Below are positions 23,701-35,484 of a stretch of DNA of 64,000 nt, in pieces; position 1 is the stretch's first letter, and each line of letters begins with the position of its first letter. The notes beneath the pieces were generated by a model, which saw only the letters and a program-made list of their open reading frames with translations, made no database searches and was not told the origin of the DNA. The stretch is from Tausonia pullulans (Eukaryota > Basidiomycota > Tremellomycetes > Cystofilobasidiales > Mrakiaceae), in NCBI GenBank assembly GCA_951802195.1, contig OX637623.1, positions 62,001 to 126,000 of the forward strand, written 5' to 3'. Made by a program: the position numbers and the translations under genes.

Positions 23701-26700
23701 ACCGACCTGAGATGACAGCGACGAACACTGTATATTCGGGCGAAAAGGCGCGGTCAGCACAATACTTGGCTGACATGCACGAGCGAAATTCGGACTAGCT
23801 CTGGAGAATAATAAAGTTGGAGAAGAGGAACCACCCAGCGAGGAAAATCCCTGCGATAACGCCCTGGCCAAAGGGAAGTTCCTCCTTGATGATGTCGAAC
23901 GTAGGATCCGTCCAGTTCTCGCTCGAGAAGCTGACCAGAAAAAAAGGTAATCTTCAGCAAAATTATTGCCGTTTGTTCCGTCGACGATGCCAAAGACGGA
24001 CATCTGATACATCCCTGCGAGAAAAGTGAGCGATGAGCAGATGGTCAGAATCAGGAAAAAAGAGATCGAGGACGAACCGAGGAAGGCATTGTAGATGTTT
24101 CCAAAGGTGATGGGAGTGTTTCCATCTTGGACGAGGACACCCTATAATGTTCGAAAGAAGAAAGACGAGCCTTAGGTGATGCACTCCGAGCGTGACAACT
24201 CCAACCCCACGCACTTGGAAGAGCTGGAGAGAGACGAGGGCAGCGATGAAAATGATGAGGAAAAGAAAGAATGTCATGTTGAGGAGTCCGGTGACGGAGC
24301 CAAAAATAGCGAGCTGGAACATCGGTAGTCAAGGCGGCCGTGGTCAGCTCCAGTTCCTCGAGACGGACGCAAAACGATCCGACTGACAAGCAAGGGTCGC
24401 ATGCGGGGAATGACGCTGTCGTGAACCAGGCATCAGTCAGTCTTAGTCTCCGTGTAAGCACAAGGGAATGTCGGCATCTTCTTACAGGATGACGCGGTAC
24501 CACCGCGCGAGCGGAAAGATAGTTAACCAGCCATGAGCCTCCGAGTTGGCGATTGGGGGGATGATGATGATGCATGCGACAAGTGAGAGAACTAGATCAA
24601 ACCCGTTCCTAGGGTTGACGAAGAAACCCTTGACGTCCGGGAGATTCCCCACGAAGCGGATGATCATTTCGAAGAGGAAAGCGATCGAGAACGCCAGCTC
24701 GAGAGTGTCTGCAGAGCGGGTCAATTCAGGGAAAGCTTGAGGTACAAGCAGGCAACGATGCGAGGGCTCACTGAGAAGGCGAAGTTGGTCGTCCGGACTG
24801 TCCACTGTCCTTGTCGCCATCACCGTAAGGCTGGCCAGCGCCAGGACGGGCCAAATGATCTGAGTCCTCTCGTACCACGTGTGAACCCACTTATACGCTC
24901 TGTTGCTGCCCGTCTGCTTGGTCGACCAGCCCTCACTGCCAAGGTCGGCGATGAGAGGTTCTCGCCTGAACAACCGGGGGTAAGAAATTTTCAATTAAGA
25001 ATCGTGGCAGATGACCGCCAAAGCACACGACCAGACTTACGATGCAGCACTGAAAGCGCTCTTCTTTGTCTCAGACCGGATGTCGCCAAATACGTTGGTG
25101 ACGACGGCGACAAAGAGCTGAGAAAACCAGAAGTTGAGGACGATGATGCCGGCAAGAAAATCTGTAGATGCACGCGGGTCAGCCAAGTTCAGACTGGACA
25201 CAATGAGGGCTAACGGTGACGCACAGAAGACGGCAGCAAAGTGGTCCGCTTGAGCCATTGAGTACTAAGTGGGAAGTCGACATACTTAGTGCAAAATCTC
25301 AAACGGGATCGCTTCAAGAAGTTACACACCATGGCGTCCGCGTAGGTGTTCGCTGTAGAATAGAGGGATGAGAAAATGTTGTTCTTTGCTGGAAAGCTCG
25401 TATTGAACATCGCAGTTTCACCACCGAGCTCTCACCTGACGCAATGATGACAACCTGCATCGCAGCTGAGAAAACGGCAAGTCAGCTAATAACTGAGAGG
25501 CAGTTTGAGCCGAGTAAACCATACTCACCCGAAAGGACGTTGTCAAAGCTCATACCAGGCGTCAGGTTGTCGGATTCTTCGACGCACATTTGGCCCGGAG
25601 GACATATGAAGCCTTTTGGAACTTCTCGCTCCAGTCCGTCGAGATCTGACACGAGGAGGAAGCCGCGATTCTGGTAGGTCGCGTTGTCATACCACCCTCC
25701 GCAGGACTGGTCGAGCGAGGGAAGGTTAGACGAGTTGCTGGGGTCTGAGGCAGAACGAAGAGCGTCAGAGAGTCGAAGACACAAGCTTGTTCTGAGTTGA
25801 AGGGAAACTAACCGATGTAGACACATGTGCTAAATGAAAGACGGGTGGCATTCATCAGCAACTTTGCTTGCCCAGAGGCAGAGAGTTGACTTACCGGCGG
25901 TAGCTCCCGGCAAAACTTTGGACGCCAATGATACTGAAGCAAACAAAGGCAAAGAGAACGAAGAAAGCAACGTTGGCGAGCAGCGGAGCGGCTCGTTTGA
26001 GGGACCGAAGGATCGTCTGATTATGAGAACACCAAGCCGTCCTATCAGTGGTAGCCGCTATTTCAGACACAAACGCTCGTGCCATAGGACGTACCGCCGT
26101 TCCACTGCTAATGACGAGGAGTCGGCTGACACGAAGGACACTCAGGGCGCGGAAGATAAAGAGGTGGAGGTCGCTTGTGATCTCGACTCCTCCAGCAGCG
26201 AGACCGAACGAGACCCAAAAACAGACGATAGCAAGCATGTCAACGCGATGCCAAGAATGACGGAGGTACGGCCGGCCAAGAGCGTGGAGCTCGCGCTGCT
26301 TGTCTATTGAGACCTGAAAGGGGAGCTCGTGCTTGAACTTGCGTAACTGAAAGGCAGACGGGCGTCAGACCAAAGCTGCTCTGCCAAGGACATCTTTCGA
26401 GTTACCCGCGCGTACATTTGGCGGATTCATACGTGAAGAGAGTGGTGTCCTGGCGACACTGGCTCGCACCTTCGACCCCCTCGAACTGGCCGCGGCGCCT
26501 TCGGAGTTGTCCATGAGGGGTGCAATCGAAAACATGTCCTCCTGCCCGCCCTCGTCGTCGCTGCTCTCGTAAAACTCGTTCACAGCACTGTTCTCCTTCA
26601 TATCCACAGGGCCCGACTCTCGGTGGGCGCTGGATTGAAGAGCGAGGACAGCTCGGAGCCGGACGCGAGCGCGACGAAACCTCGCCGTCACCGTGTCCTT

Positions 26701-28066
26701 GGGATTCGTTGAAGGTGGGGTCGGTAGACCAAAATGTGAAGAAGCAGTGGGGACGGAGGAGAAGGAAGGATTGACAGGAGAAGAGATATAGTTGAGATGA
26801 TCAACAGGGCTAGGCTCAAATATGAAGCCCGAGACGATGATGCGAGCGAACATCTCCAGGCTGAATGCCCCGTTCAGATCAGCTCGGCTCTGTTTAGGCT
26901 AAAGCTGCAAAGAGGCGGCGTCACGTACGTGAAGAGGATGAAGAGAACAAAGAGTGCATAGTCCTCCCACGTCCTAAAGAAGCCGTCCTCCCGTAGATCT
27001 GGCGCCGTGTCGAGTGATCGTGCTCCTTGGAAAGTGAGTACGACGACGTTGGCGACAATGAGGCAAAGGATGATGGGCTCCGTCCATCTGTGCGCGCGCA
27101 AACATTCGGACTAGATCAGCAGGTGACAGGCAGCGTATGTCGAATGCGAGTGATTCACGAATATCGCAGCGCCGCCGCACACGCTCGACGGACAGGATGC
27201 TGTGAGCCGAAGAGGCAAAGAGTTTTCCCGTAGAACCTCCCCTGAGCAGTATCGGCCAAGCTCCCGCTGCGACGATGACTTGGAGAAGTTGCTCCTGCAG
27301 GAGCCGTCACTGATTCATCGAGATCATCCTCGTCTGGCAGCCGGACCATTCCGTCCAGTCGCCCGTTAGGCCCGCTAGAAGTAGAGACAGCAGCCCGGAC
27401 GCTGAGGCGCCGCCAGCTCTGGCGAACGATGTTGAGTGGGCCGTGAACGGAGGGGTCTGAGGACGGTCTCGAGGGGCGGGGAGGCGTCCGGGTAGGGGAG
27501 AATGACGACGATGAGGGATGATGGGGCGTATTTAGAGGGTGACGACCGTCTTCCTCATCATCTTCATCGTCGTCGGAGCCGAGCGGGCTCGACCGGAAGG
27601 AAGAAGACAACGACGCGACGCCGCGGTCACGCGGCGAGAGAAGGTCCTGCTGGGAGAACGATGAGTAATGGGCTGAGGGAGATCTCGAGGAGGGTCCTGG
27701 CTCCCCGCCGATGTCGGCCGACATGCGAGAGATATGAAGGGTCTGAACGTCGTCGTCCGCGTCTGAGCTAGGCGGGGAATCTGATTCCGCGCGCGCGAAG
27801 TGAGAAGCGCTAGGGCTAAGGCTGAGCGAGTTGCGCGTCCCTCGGTCGTCGTTGCGGTCGTCGTCGTCATCTGAAGAGGATGAGGCTGGAGCAGGCGAGC
27901 GGCGAGACCACGAGAGACGACGGGTGAAGAAGGACGACGACGACGTCGGGGACACGCCTGGGTGAGGCGAGTGACTTAGCGACGACGGCCTAGCGGGGAG
28001 GACAGGCGACGGCGAGCGCGACCGGTAGGACGAGCTGGAGGCGAAGCCCTGATCTTGGTGAGACAT
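17703..28066 (-). CDS. CCH1: High-affinity voltage-gated calcium channel alpha-1 subunit
   Basis: Plasma-membrane four-domain Ca2+ channel, partner of Mid1, fragmented by dozens of 50-110 nt introns. Exon 1 (27159-28066) encodes a Ser/Asp-rich disordered N-terminus ending [19 protein letters not shown]. Domain I begins [20 protein letters not shown] (near 27090) with S4 [13 protein letters not shown]. Domain II has [19 protein letters not shown]. Domain III has S4 [15 protein letters not shown]. Domain IV has [20 protein letters not shown]. Pore loops: [14 protein letters not shown] (I), FSSENWTDP (II), EIISLEGWIDVM (III), [10 protein letters not shown] (IV). The cytosolic tail has the EF-hand-like [20 protein letters not shown] and [20 protein letters not shown]. 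The last four exons, 18029-18296, 18370-18530, 17858-17937 and 17703-17752, end in a poly-Asp tail. An in-frame upstream ATG at 28210 is an alternative start. Confidence 0.93.
17706..17726 (+). repeat. GTC/GAC trinucleotide repeat encoding the CCH1 poly-Asp tail
   Basis: Seven GTC units on the plus strand. On the coding (minus) strand they read GAC and make the last seven Asp residues just before the CCH1 stop codon. Such runs vary easily in length by slippage. Confidence 0.9.
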
Positions 28067-29762
28067 GGCACAGAAGCGCTGGGGCTGGGCTGGCTTCAGG
28101 TAGTATGAGGATCCCGCGAATGAATAGGTGGTCAGGTCCAAGTTGGGGGCTGTACACGAAGGACAGGGTCGAGGGGGTCCGTCCGGGGGCCGCAGGAACA
28201 GGGCCGTCAAGACAGCTCCAACAGCGATTCATTTCCAGCCTAGCACTGACAAGAAAGTGGTCCCTATCTGGAGAGCATGCGAAAAGACGACTGAAAGAGT
28301 CAAAGACAGACGAGCGCTATGGGAGCGGTGATGATGGTCGGCCGGCGTCGGGCGGGAAGGGAGGGACGGCTGAGAAGGAGGCGACGGCCAGCTTGGAGAA
28401 ACGGTGACGGTCCCTTTCTCTCTCGGGTTGCGCCGCCCGCGGTTCATCTCCGCAAATATGTGACATGCCGAGGGATGCAGCAAGATGAGTAACACTTCGC
28501 CAGAGAGGGGGAAGGGTGATAAGTCAGACTACGATCGAAGATCGAGCTGGCTCAGCGCGGGCTGCGAAAGGTGCTGATTCGCCGGACCACTTGCTCCACT
28601 GCTGTCAGGTGGTCTGAAATGCATGCTGACTCCTCTGTGGACAAGGAGACTCTGCGGCTGTACAAAGAGGACTTGACGGTGACATCGCTTTGCCTCAGCC
28701 CTGAGCTTGCCATCAGGGGACGGCCTCATCCCCGTCCTATTGTCGACGGCAATCGCCGGGAGCCATGAGGAGCAGGCGAGGAGAGCGAGCGAGCGCAAGG
28801 TGAGCAAGCGAATTGTGACGACGACGACGATGAGCTCGCGGAAAAAGGGCCGTTTTCCCTCGTCTTGACCTTCTCTACACCAAACGGTCTACTACATCCG
28901 GCATGCTTCCAGCTTAACATCTCCTTCCAGTGCCCGAGCGAGATCCCTTTCAATCCCTAGCATCACCTCTTGTCACCTCTTGCTCTCGTTTGCATGTTTG
29001 CTCTCTTGGACGGCAGCCACGAAACATGTGAGTCGATGGCCGCATCATGCTCTTCCCTGTCCCCATTCAGCTCGAGAACAAGACATCTGATAGTTTGCCT
29101 GTCCTCCAGAGAGTACGGTTTAGGTGGGTTTCCATCTCGTCGATCATCTCAAGTCTGGGACTAGTCCCTAGAGATGGAGGAGGGAAAAATGGCAGGGTAA
29201 CAAGGGGGTGTACCGGAGCCGGATAATGAGAGGTGAGGACAAGCTGAATGTTACCGACGCTGACGCAAAGAGCTGTGCAGTCCTGTCTCGTAAGGTGCAA
29301 CGCACTCTCAGCCCCCGACCGTGTTCTTGGCATCCAAGGTCAAATAGGAGGATTGAAGCCACCACCACCTGATGGTTGTCTTCGGCCCCGGCCCTCGCCT
29401 CCTTCCAGTCTGTCAGTGAGGGCGAGGCGTCTTGTCCAAGGCCCGGCGCAGTCTGCCGTGACGCCCGCGCGCCTGGCCTCGGCTCCCAGCCAGGGTTTTG
29501 CTGCGCCACCGTCGCCGGGACCGACCGCATCTTCACCACCACTAACATCAATCACTTCTCATCGCATTGTGAAGAAGCTAGACAAAGACAAAGAAGGCAT
29601 CTGCTGCGGGTTTCCCCTTCTCATCCCCGTTAAAAGGGGGCTCTATGCTTCTCGACCTTCTCTTCTCCAGCAACCTTCACATCGACAACTTCCAACTCCC
29701 CACTCCCCTCACACACACACACACACACACACACGCACTTAGCTGCTCCATACGAAATCTCG
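28067..29762. other. Divergent intergenic region between CCH1 and the lectin-like gene
   Basis: About 1.7 kb shared by the 5' ends of two divergent genes. Short open frames occur (for example minus 28529-28807 and plus 28970-29164), but none has a recognisable motif or splice logic I trust. A CA microsatellite lies close to the plus-strand start. No RNA gene was recognised. It presumably contains both promoters. Confidence 0.45.
29710..29734 (+). repeat. (CA)n microsatellite
   Basis: About 12 CA units, ending roughly 28 bases upstream of the ATG of the lectin-like gene, so probably within its 5' leader. Confidence 0.9.
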
Positions 29763-31268
29763 ATGATCTACTCCTCGATCCTCTTCGTCGCACTCCCGGC
29801 CGTTCTCAGCGCTCGGGCTGCCCCTCTCTCCCTTCGCACATACGATGTTAAGGAAATTCACTCAGACTACCGCTTCATCCACCCTTACGACGACAAATCG
29901 CTCTGCCTCACCGCGCCCAAGCCCAGCTGCGAGGGCGACAAACTCACGGTGTGCGTGCTCTCTCATGTGCTCATTGCCTTTCCCAGATCTCCATAACTGA
30001 TCTCTTTCATCCTGGCTCCACCCATCTCTCCCACCTTCTCAGTGAGAAGTGCTACAAGTCTGAGTTCCAGAAGTGGGTCATCGACAAGGTGCGACGACGT
30101 CTTCCAACCCGGCATGCCCTGCCTGCACTAGCTCACCAGCTCACCTGCCTGCCTGCTTGCCTACTCTTTCTTCACCCACCACCAGTACGACGGATCCATC
30201 AGCCTCTTCTGCTCCGACCCTGAGCTCTGCATTGATGCCGGCAAATGGCCCGCCAACAACTACCTTGTCACAGTCGGTCCCACTTCCCTCTGACGGCTGC
30301 TCCTTATTCCTCTGCGGCTGACCGACCCACTCAACTCCCCCTCGTCCTTCTCTCATCAGCTCGAGAAGTGCTACTCTGGCCAGTTCAGCCAGTCCTGGAA
30401 GTTCACCAAGGACGGTCTCATCTCTCTCTTTGACCACAGTGAGTTTCCGTCAAGGGCAGCTGTTTCAGGCACCACTGATGCTGACGCCCCCCTGCTCGCC
30501 ATCCCTCACTCCCACGCCCAGGCCAGTGCCTGAACAACAACTGCGGCAAGGTTGAGACGTACGAGTGCTGCGCGGACTTCCCGACCCAGCACTGGACGGT
30601 GGAGGACCCCAAGGATGGCCACAAGGATGGCTACAAGAAGGACTCCAAGGACGACTACAAGGAGGACCCCAAGGATGGCTACAAGAAGGACTCCAAGGAT
30701 GACTACAAGGAGGACCCCAAGGATGGCTACAAGAAGGACTCCAAGGACGACTACAAGGAGGACCCCAAGGATGGCTACAAGAAGGACTCCAAGGACGACT
30801 ACAAGGAGGACCCCAAGGATGGCTACAAGAAGGACTCCAAGGACGACTACAAGGAGGACCCTAAGGATGGCTACAAGGAGGACCCTAAGGATGGCTACAA
30901 GAAGGACTCCAAGGACGACTACAAGGAGGACCCCAAGGATGGCTACAAGAAGGACTCCAAGGATGACTACAAGGAGGACCCCAAGGATGGCTACAAGAAG
31001 GACTCCAAGGATGACTACAAGGAGGACTCCAAGGACGACTACAAGGAGGACTCCAAGGACGACTACAAGGAGGACCCCAAGGACGACTACAAGGAGGACC
31101 CTAAGGACGACTACAAGGAGGACCCCAAGGACGGTTACAAGGATGGCAAGGTGAGCCATTTACCCGCCTTCTCTTTTCGCCGCCCGTCAAGTTCAAATGC
31201 TAATGTTGTCGTACCGCTCTCGCCAGCCCTACCCCGAGCCGTCTTACAAGCCCACGCCCACGTACTGA
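29763..31268 (+). CDS. Secreted lectin-like protein with C-terminal Lys/Asp octapeptide repeats
   Basis: Predicted extracellular protein of 356 residues. Exons are 29763-29950, 30043-30088, 30186-30272, 30360-30438, 30522-31150 and 31227-31268, with consistent phases. It starts with a signal peptide (MIYSSILFVALPAVLSARA). Residues about 25-140 contain spaced Cys/Trp repeats: DDKSLCLT, VEKCYKSEFQKWVI, LFCSDPELCIDAG, LEKCYSGQFSQSWKF, HSQCLNNNCGKV, YECCADFPTQHWTV. The recurring Q-x-W and C-L-D/N pattern resembles ricin-B-like beta-trefoil lectins. That fold call is an inference from spacing. The C-terminal half is 22 copies of an octapeptide K-D-[GD]-Y-K-[KE]-D-[SP], then a short Pro/Tyr tail (PYPEPSYKPTPTY). 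No GPI signal or membrane segment is visible. Likely wall-associated or secreted. Function unknown. Confidence 0.82.
30623..31150 (+). repeat. In-frame tandem repeat, 22 units of 24 bp
   Basis: Twenty-two consecutive 24-bp units encode octapeptides that alternate mainly between KDGYKKDS and KDDYKEDP (a 48-bp higher-order unit), becoming homogeneous KDDYKED[SP] near the end. Units differ by only a few bases, suggesting recent expansion or homogenisation. The array also stays open in other frames on both strands, which produces long spurious ORFs. Confidence 0.97.
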
Positions 31269-31778
31269 TCGATTGAACATCTTTCGACGATGCTGATCCC
31301 TGAAATCAACCATCACCCTCCCTCAAAGGATTCACTGGCTAGCTCTTACTTTCCCTTGAATCTCTGTATTTTCACTGGCTCTCGCCTCTGGACAACTTCC
31401 ACCAGCTCTCTTTATCTTTCTCTTGCCCCGGTTGATTTTCCTGGGTATTTGATGACATGTTCTACAGCTCTTACCATATTGCGCAAACTGTGTCAACATC
31501 TCGTGGCCACTTTCTCTCTCAGCTGCTTTCTCTTCTGTCGGACCACGCGCAGGAAATCAGCCCCCTCTCGTTCACCTCCTCTCCGCCATTGTCCCCACGC
31601 GGGCCCTCCTGCTAGTCAAACTCTCTCCCCTCCTTTCAATTTCGTCCCTCCATCGGCTTGGTTCTCGTCTTCGGCACACTCTCCAGCCGCCGACACAAAT
31701 ACACCTTGCGGTCGGTTCTCGTCCTCGAGTCATCTTCCATCCCTCACCCCAGGGCTTCTCCTCTCATCTAACTACAAT
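31269..31778. other. Intergenic: 3' flank of the repeat protein, promoter of the next gene
   Basis: About 510 bases between same-strand genes. The sequence is C/T-rich toward the downstream ATG. A frame stays open through it into the next gene's signal peptide, but that N-terminal extension has no motif and would bury the signal sequence. Nothing else was recognised. Confidence 0.45.
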
Positions 31779-34529
31779 ATGCAGATTGCCCTTGCCCTGG
31801 CGAGCGCCCTCCTTGCGGCGGTGACCGCCGAAGCTGGCTACGACATCTACACCGAGACTGTCCTGTCCACCAGACCATCCCCTTCCCTCGCCACTGCCTC
31901 CGCTGAGACGGACGCTCACATTGCAAGCGTCACCCATCGCCTCCAAGGAAACGCCCTTCCATCGGATGAGGAAGAGGGTCAGGACAACTGGAAATGCGAC
32001 CTGCTCGCCTGGGTCAGGGCGCCTGACCTCTCGCCAGCGACCGTGTTCCCAGCCGAGGCGAGGCTGTCCGCCAACGGATCGGACTGCTCAGACATCGTCA
32101 AATGGGAGGTCGGCCTCAGACTTAAAGAGAGGGGATACGTTCGCTTCCAGTGAGTATTTTCAGTGCAGGAGCGATCATCAGATTGACGGACCGATGGAAC
32201 AGAGCTAATTCGAACGAGATCTCCGTCCACCTTCCAGCGCCCTTGGCGTGGAGTTTCCCTCCAAGCCGGTCCGCAACATCACGAGAGCTCGGTTAAACCA
32301 AGAGTCCCATCATAAGATCTTCAACTCGCCGTACCATAGAAGTAGTCGCAGCGGTTTTGCAGAAATGATGAATGAGTATTGTAGGTCAACTTCACAATTT
32401 CGACTGCTCCCGCTATGATCTCTTTGTGACGAGGCTCCAATTCTCCTCGACTTCCAGACGACATGCTCAACAATGAGGTCTGTGGTAACACAGCCCTAAT
32501 CCCGCTCCTGTCCTAGTCTGATCTTGCGGAGCCTCTTTGCCCAGACCTTCTGGGAGATCCACTCATCGGAGCGAGTTGTCTTTGACGCGAAACATGAACT
32601 CGCTACTGCCGATGGTAAGTTTTAGATTGATCATTGGCGAAGAAAAGCGTGATTGCATCCTTGGGTATTGAGACAAGATTTTTCCATTGCTCTCTAGGCC
32701 CGGAATCTATCCCGCTTGAGGCAATCCGGGCCTTCTCTGTGCATGTTCCCAACACCCAGGTTAGCAGTTCGCTGTTTACTCTCGATCATGTATGATTGGC
32801 TTACATTTACAATGCTTCGGCCCTTTTGTTCCCTAGTTTCCACCCATCACTCAGGGAGATCACCAGCATATTAACTCCAGAGATGTCGAAAAGCCGGCGA
32901 GTCCCTTGCACCCTTGACGCATCTCAAAGATTATGACTAAAGAGGAATTCCACAATAAAGATAGCCTCGGCTCAGACCAATATGGATTACTACTTCGCTC
33001 TCACTCTCAGGAACGGCTCCATCATCGAGAGACCTGCAGGCCGGGCTGGTTTTCTCCCCACATCCGACCTCGATATCTCGTCTGTGAAGGCATCCGGTAA
33101 GCGGGAGGAGACTACCATCTCTCTTTTCAACCCTCGCGATCGAAACCGGTCAAGCGACGACTGGGTCTGGGGTCCATCGGTATCCAATGTGCCAAAATGC
33201 GTGCGTTTCTGTCATGCATTCCTATTGACCATCGATGCTGGTCTAATCGATTGATTCTGATGTTCAACCTTCACACCGTCTCCCAGGACACCGACTCACG
33301 CGCCAACTTCAGCCTTAGCGTGATCCTCCCTGATGGTGATGTCTTCCTTCAAGGTGCGCTTGCTTTTTCGAGGACTGTCGAAGACCCGATTCTAGAATGA
33401 CTGATGGGTATCGCCTCCTGTCGAGCCATCAGGCCAAAACGTAACTCTGAACGTCACCATCAGCCGGGTTGGAAACGGGTCTGAGGTCCCCGCCTTCCTG
33501 ATGGTCAAGCAAGTCTTAGATAAAGCTCCTACCTGGGCACTATCCTTCGCCAAATCTGTCGAGGAAGGTGCAAGCCTTTCCAATTCCCTCCGCAGATCTC
33601 ACCATTCTGGAATCAATAAGCTGCTGCGCGTCACTCCTCTCGAAGTTCACGAGGAGCGCCGCCGCCAGAGTTACGAAGACAATTGGTCGAGGCACTACAG
33701 ATCCAGCCGGTTCTGGAACAGCGACGACGCCCTTCGGGTCCCTCTCCTGAGAATCTCGGATGAATCGCAGTCTGTCTCCGTTGAATTCCAAGTGTGAGCA
33801 CTTTGTGTTGTTCATTCCACTCTCCATTCCCGCTGAATCCTAGGCCGATTGGTCTTATTGATGTTCAGCCCTGAGGACAGAATCCCTTCATTCAACACCA
33901 CCTTCCAGCAGTTCATGTCAACTCTCGAGTTCGGCGTTGAGACGCACTTCCTCTGTGAGCAGGAGGAGAAGGAGAGACGCTGCGAAACCGCCCCGACACC
34001 TCGTCGTCGTGAGGACATGTTGGAAAACGAGGAGATTCACCTTGCCGAGGATACCCGGTGGTCTTCCTTCCATCTCCCCCGTTGTGAGAAGGAAGAGTCC
34101 GACAAGAACCGCTGGGATGGGCATATGGCTGCCCAACTTCACTCCGGCAACGTCTCCATCACCGTCGTCCCCTCTACGCTCTCTCCTGCGGGATCGTTCC
34201 CCATTCACTACACATTGGCGGCGGCGCTTGCCCCCCTACTCCTCGCTAATACTGAAACCATCCTGGCCGCGGAGAGGACGTTTCCTCACGTCGGTTCAGA
34301 GCTAAGGGAGGAGGTTGGCGAGGAGGTCCGGCAGTTGCGTTACAATCACATGAGGGGGGGACGGCCCTCTCGCGGGTTCGGCTACGCCGAGTATAGACTC
34401 AGTAAGTTCGGGCCATCGTCTGGCGGGCAACACCATGCGGCGAGCCTGTGGCAGCGCAAGATGTACGAGGAGGCGCAAGCGGCGAGGCAGAACACGTCGG
34501 CGGTGGGAGGCTTTGTTGTCCAGGCCTGA
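31779..34529 (+). CDS. Unrecognised secreted/ER-entering protein, multi-exon
   Basis: I do not recognise this protein. It starts with a clear signal peptide (MQIALALASALLAAVTAEA). Supported exons: 31779-32149, one from 32238, then (after unresolved exons between about 32380 and 32930) up to 33200, then 33287-33352, about 33432-33792 and about 33876-34529. Segments include VKWEVGLRLKERGYVRF, LGVEFPSKPVRNITRARL, FALTLRNGSIIERPAGRAGF, RANFSLSVILPDGDVFLQG and PEDRIPSFNTTFQQFMSTL. Several N-x-S/T sites (NVTLNVTIS, ANFSLS, FNTTF) fit a glycosylated lumenal protein. The order of beta-rich segments with R-I-P-S-F faintly recalls the arrestin-like fold, but that is speculative. A hydrophobic stretch (YTLAAALAPLLLANTETIL) lies about 110 residues from the C-terminus. 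Exon joins near 32460-32520 did not close in frame by hand. Confidence 0.6.
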
Positions 34530-35484
34530 CATGGGGATGGATGGAGGAGGAGATGGTTATAATGGTTGCATAGCGGAAGGGTGCTTAAATTTGCTGGGCT
34601 ATCGATGAGAATGTGGTTCATGAAATTTGCGAAGAAGGCACATATATTGCAGCAGTCGATAGCTCACCGTACTCGGACCACCTTGTTGTGAACCGACGAA
34701 GAAGTGGTAGATTATCTAGAAACCGATTCAGTCGGACGGAACGAGGCCGCTCGGGGATCAGCAACGGACAGTGCGTTGGCTTTCTCCGCGACTTCCATCG
34801 CCTTTCCTTGACTCGTTTCCCAGAGCAACATGTTCTCTGAGGACACTCGGGGCATGTACCGACTGCTTTTCAACCGACTATGTTGCCTCTGCTCGCCCTT
34901 CGTCTTCCACGCCCATCCCAGGCCCTCGCTCGGACCGACACTTGATCGGCAAACGCGTTAATTATTATATCTTTCTCTCCGTTTGAACTGACTTCCCTTT
35001 TTTGACTCCTTCACAGATTCCCTCTTGATATCGCCCAGATCGGCTTCTGCTGCTTCCTCCTCACCACGACCCAACCCGGAGCGCGCGGACCATTGGCTCG
35101 TGAGACCGACAGCTTGCGAGAGAGCGAGCTAGAGCGTGCATATCTCTATCAACGGACAAGGGAAGGTGAAAGGGATTTACGACTGTGAGTCATGTTCTAG
35201 GTTCGACAAAGGGAAGAAAGGAGGCTTGCAACTATGACGAGGAAAAGGGCGGCGATCTACTGAATGTCATGAATCGAAAGCGAGCGTCGAGACACGAAAA
35301 CACAAGAGTGGGGGTGGGTGAGTTGTTTCGAAAAGTGATTAAAACCTCAAGACCGTTAACGAGGAAGAAGGTGTGGAATAGCGCAAGAAATATGAAAGGA
35401 TAATCCGAGAAGAAGAAAAGAAACGAAAGCGAGAGAAAGAAAGAAGCAAGACTTGGTGAAATATATGCGCGCGCGTCACCGGCA
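34530..35484. other. Tail-to-tail intergenic region
   Basis: About 950 bases between the 3' ends of a plus-strand and a minus-strand gene. It is more A/T-rich than its surroundings, especially 35200-35460, consistent with 3' UTRs. No gene, repeat or RNA was recognised. Confidence 0.5.

Noticed and set aside
30506-31159. Long open frames on the minus strand (217 codons) and in a second plus frame (200 codons) across the octapeptide repeat
   Set aside because: They are by-products of a 24-bp repeat free of stops in several frames. Only the frame continuous with the signal-peptide exons has splice support.
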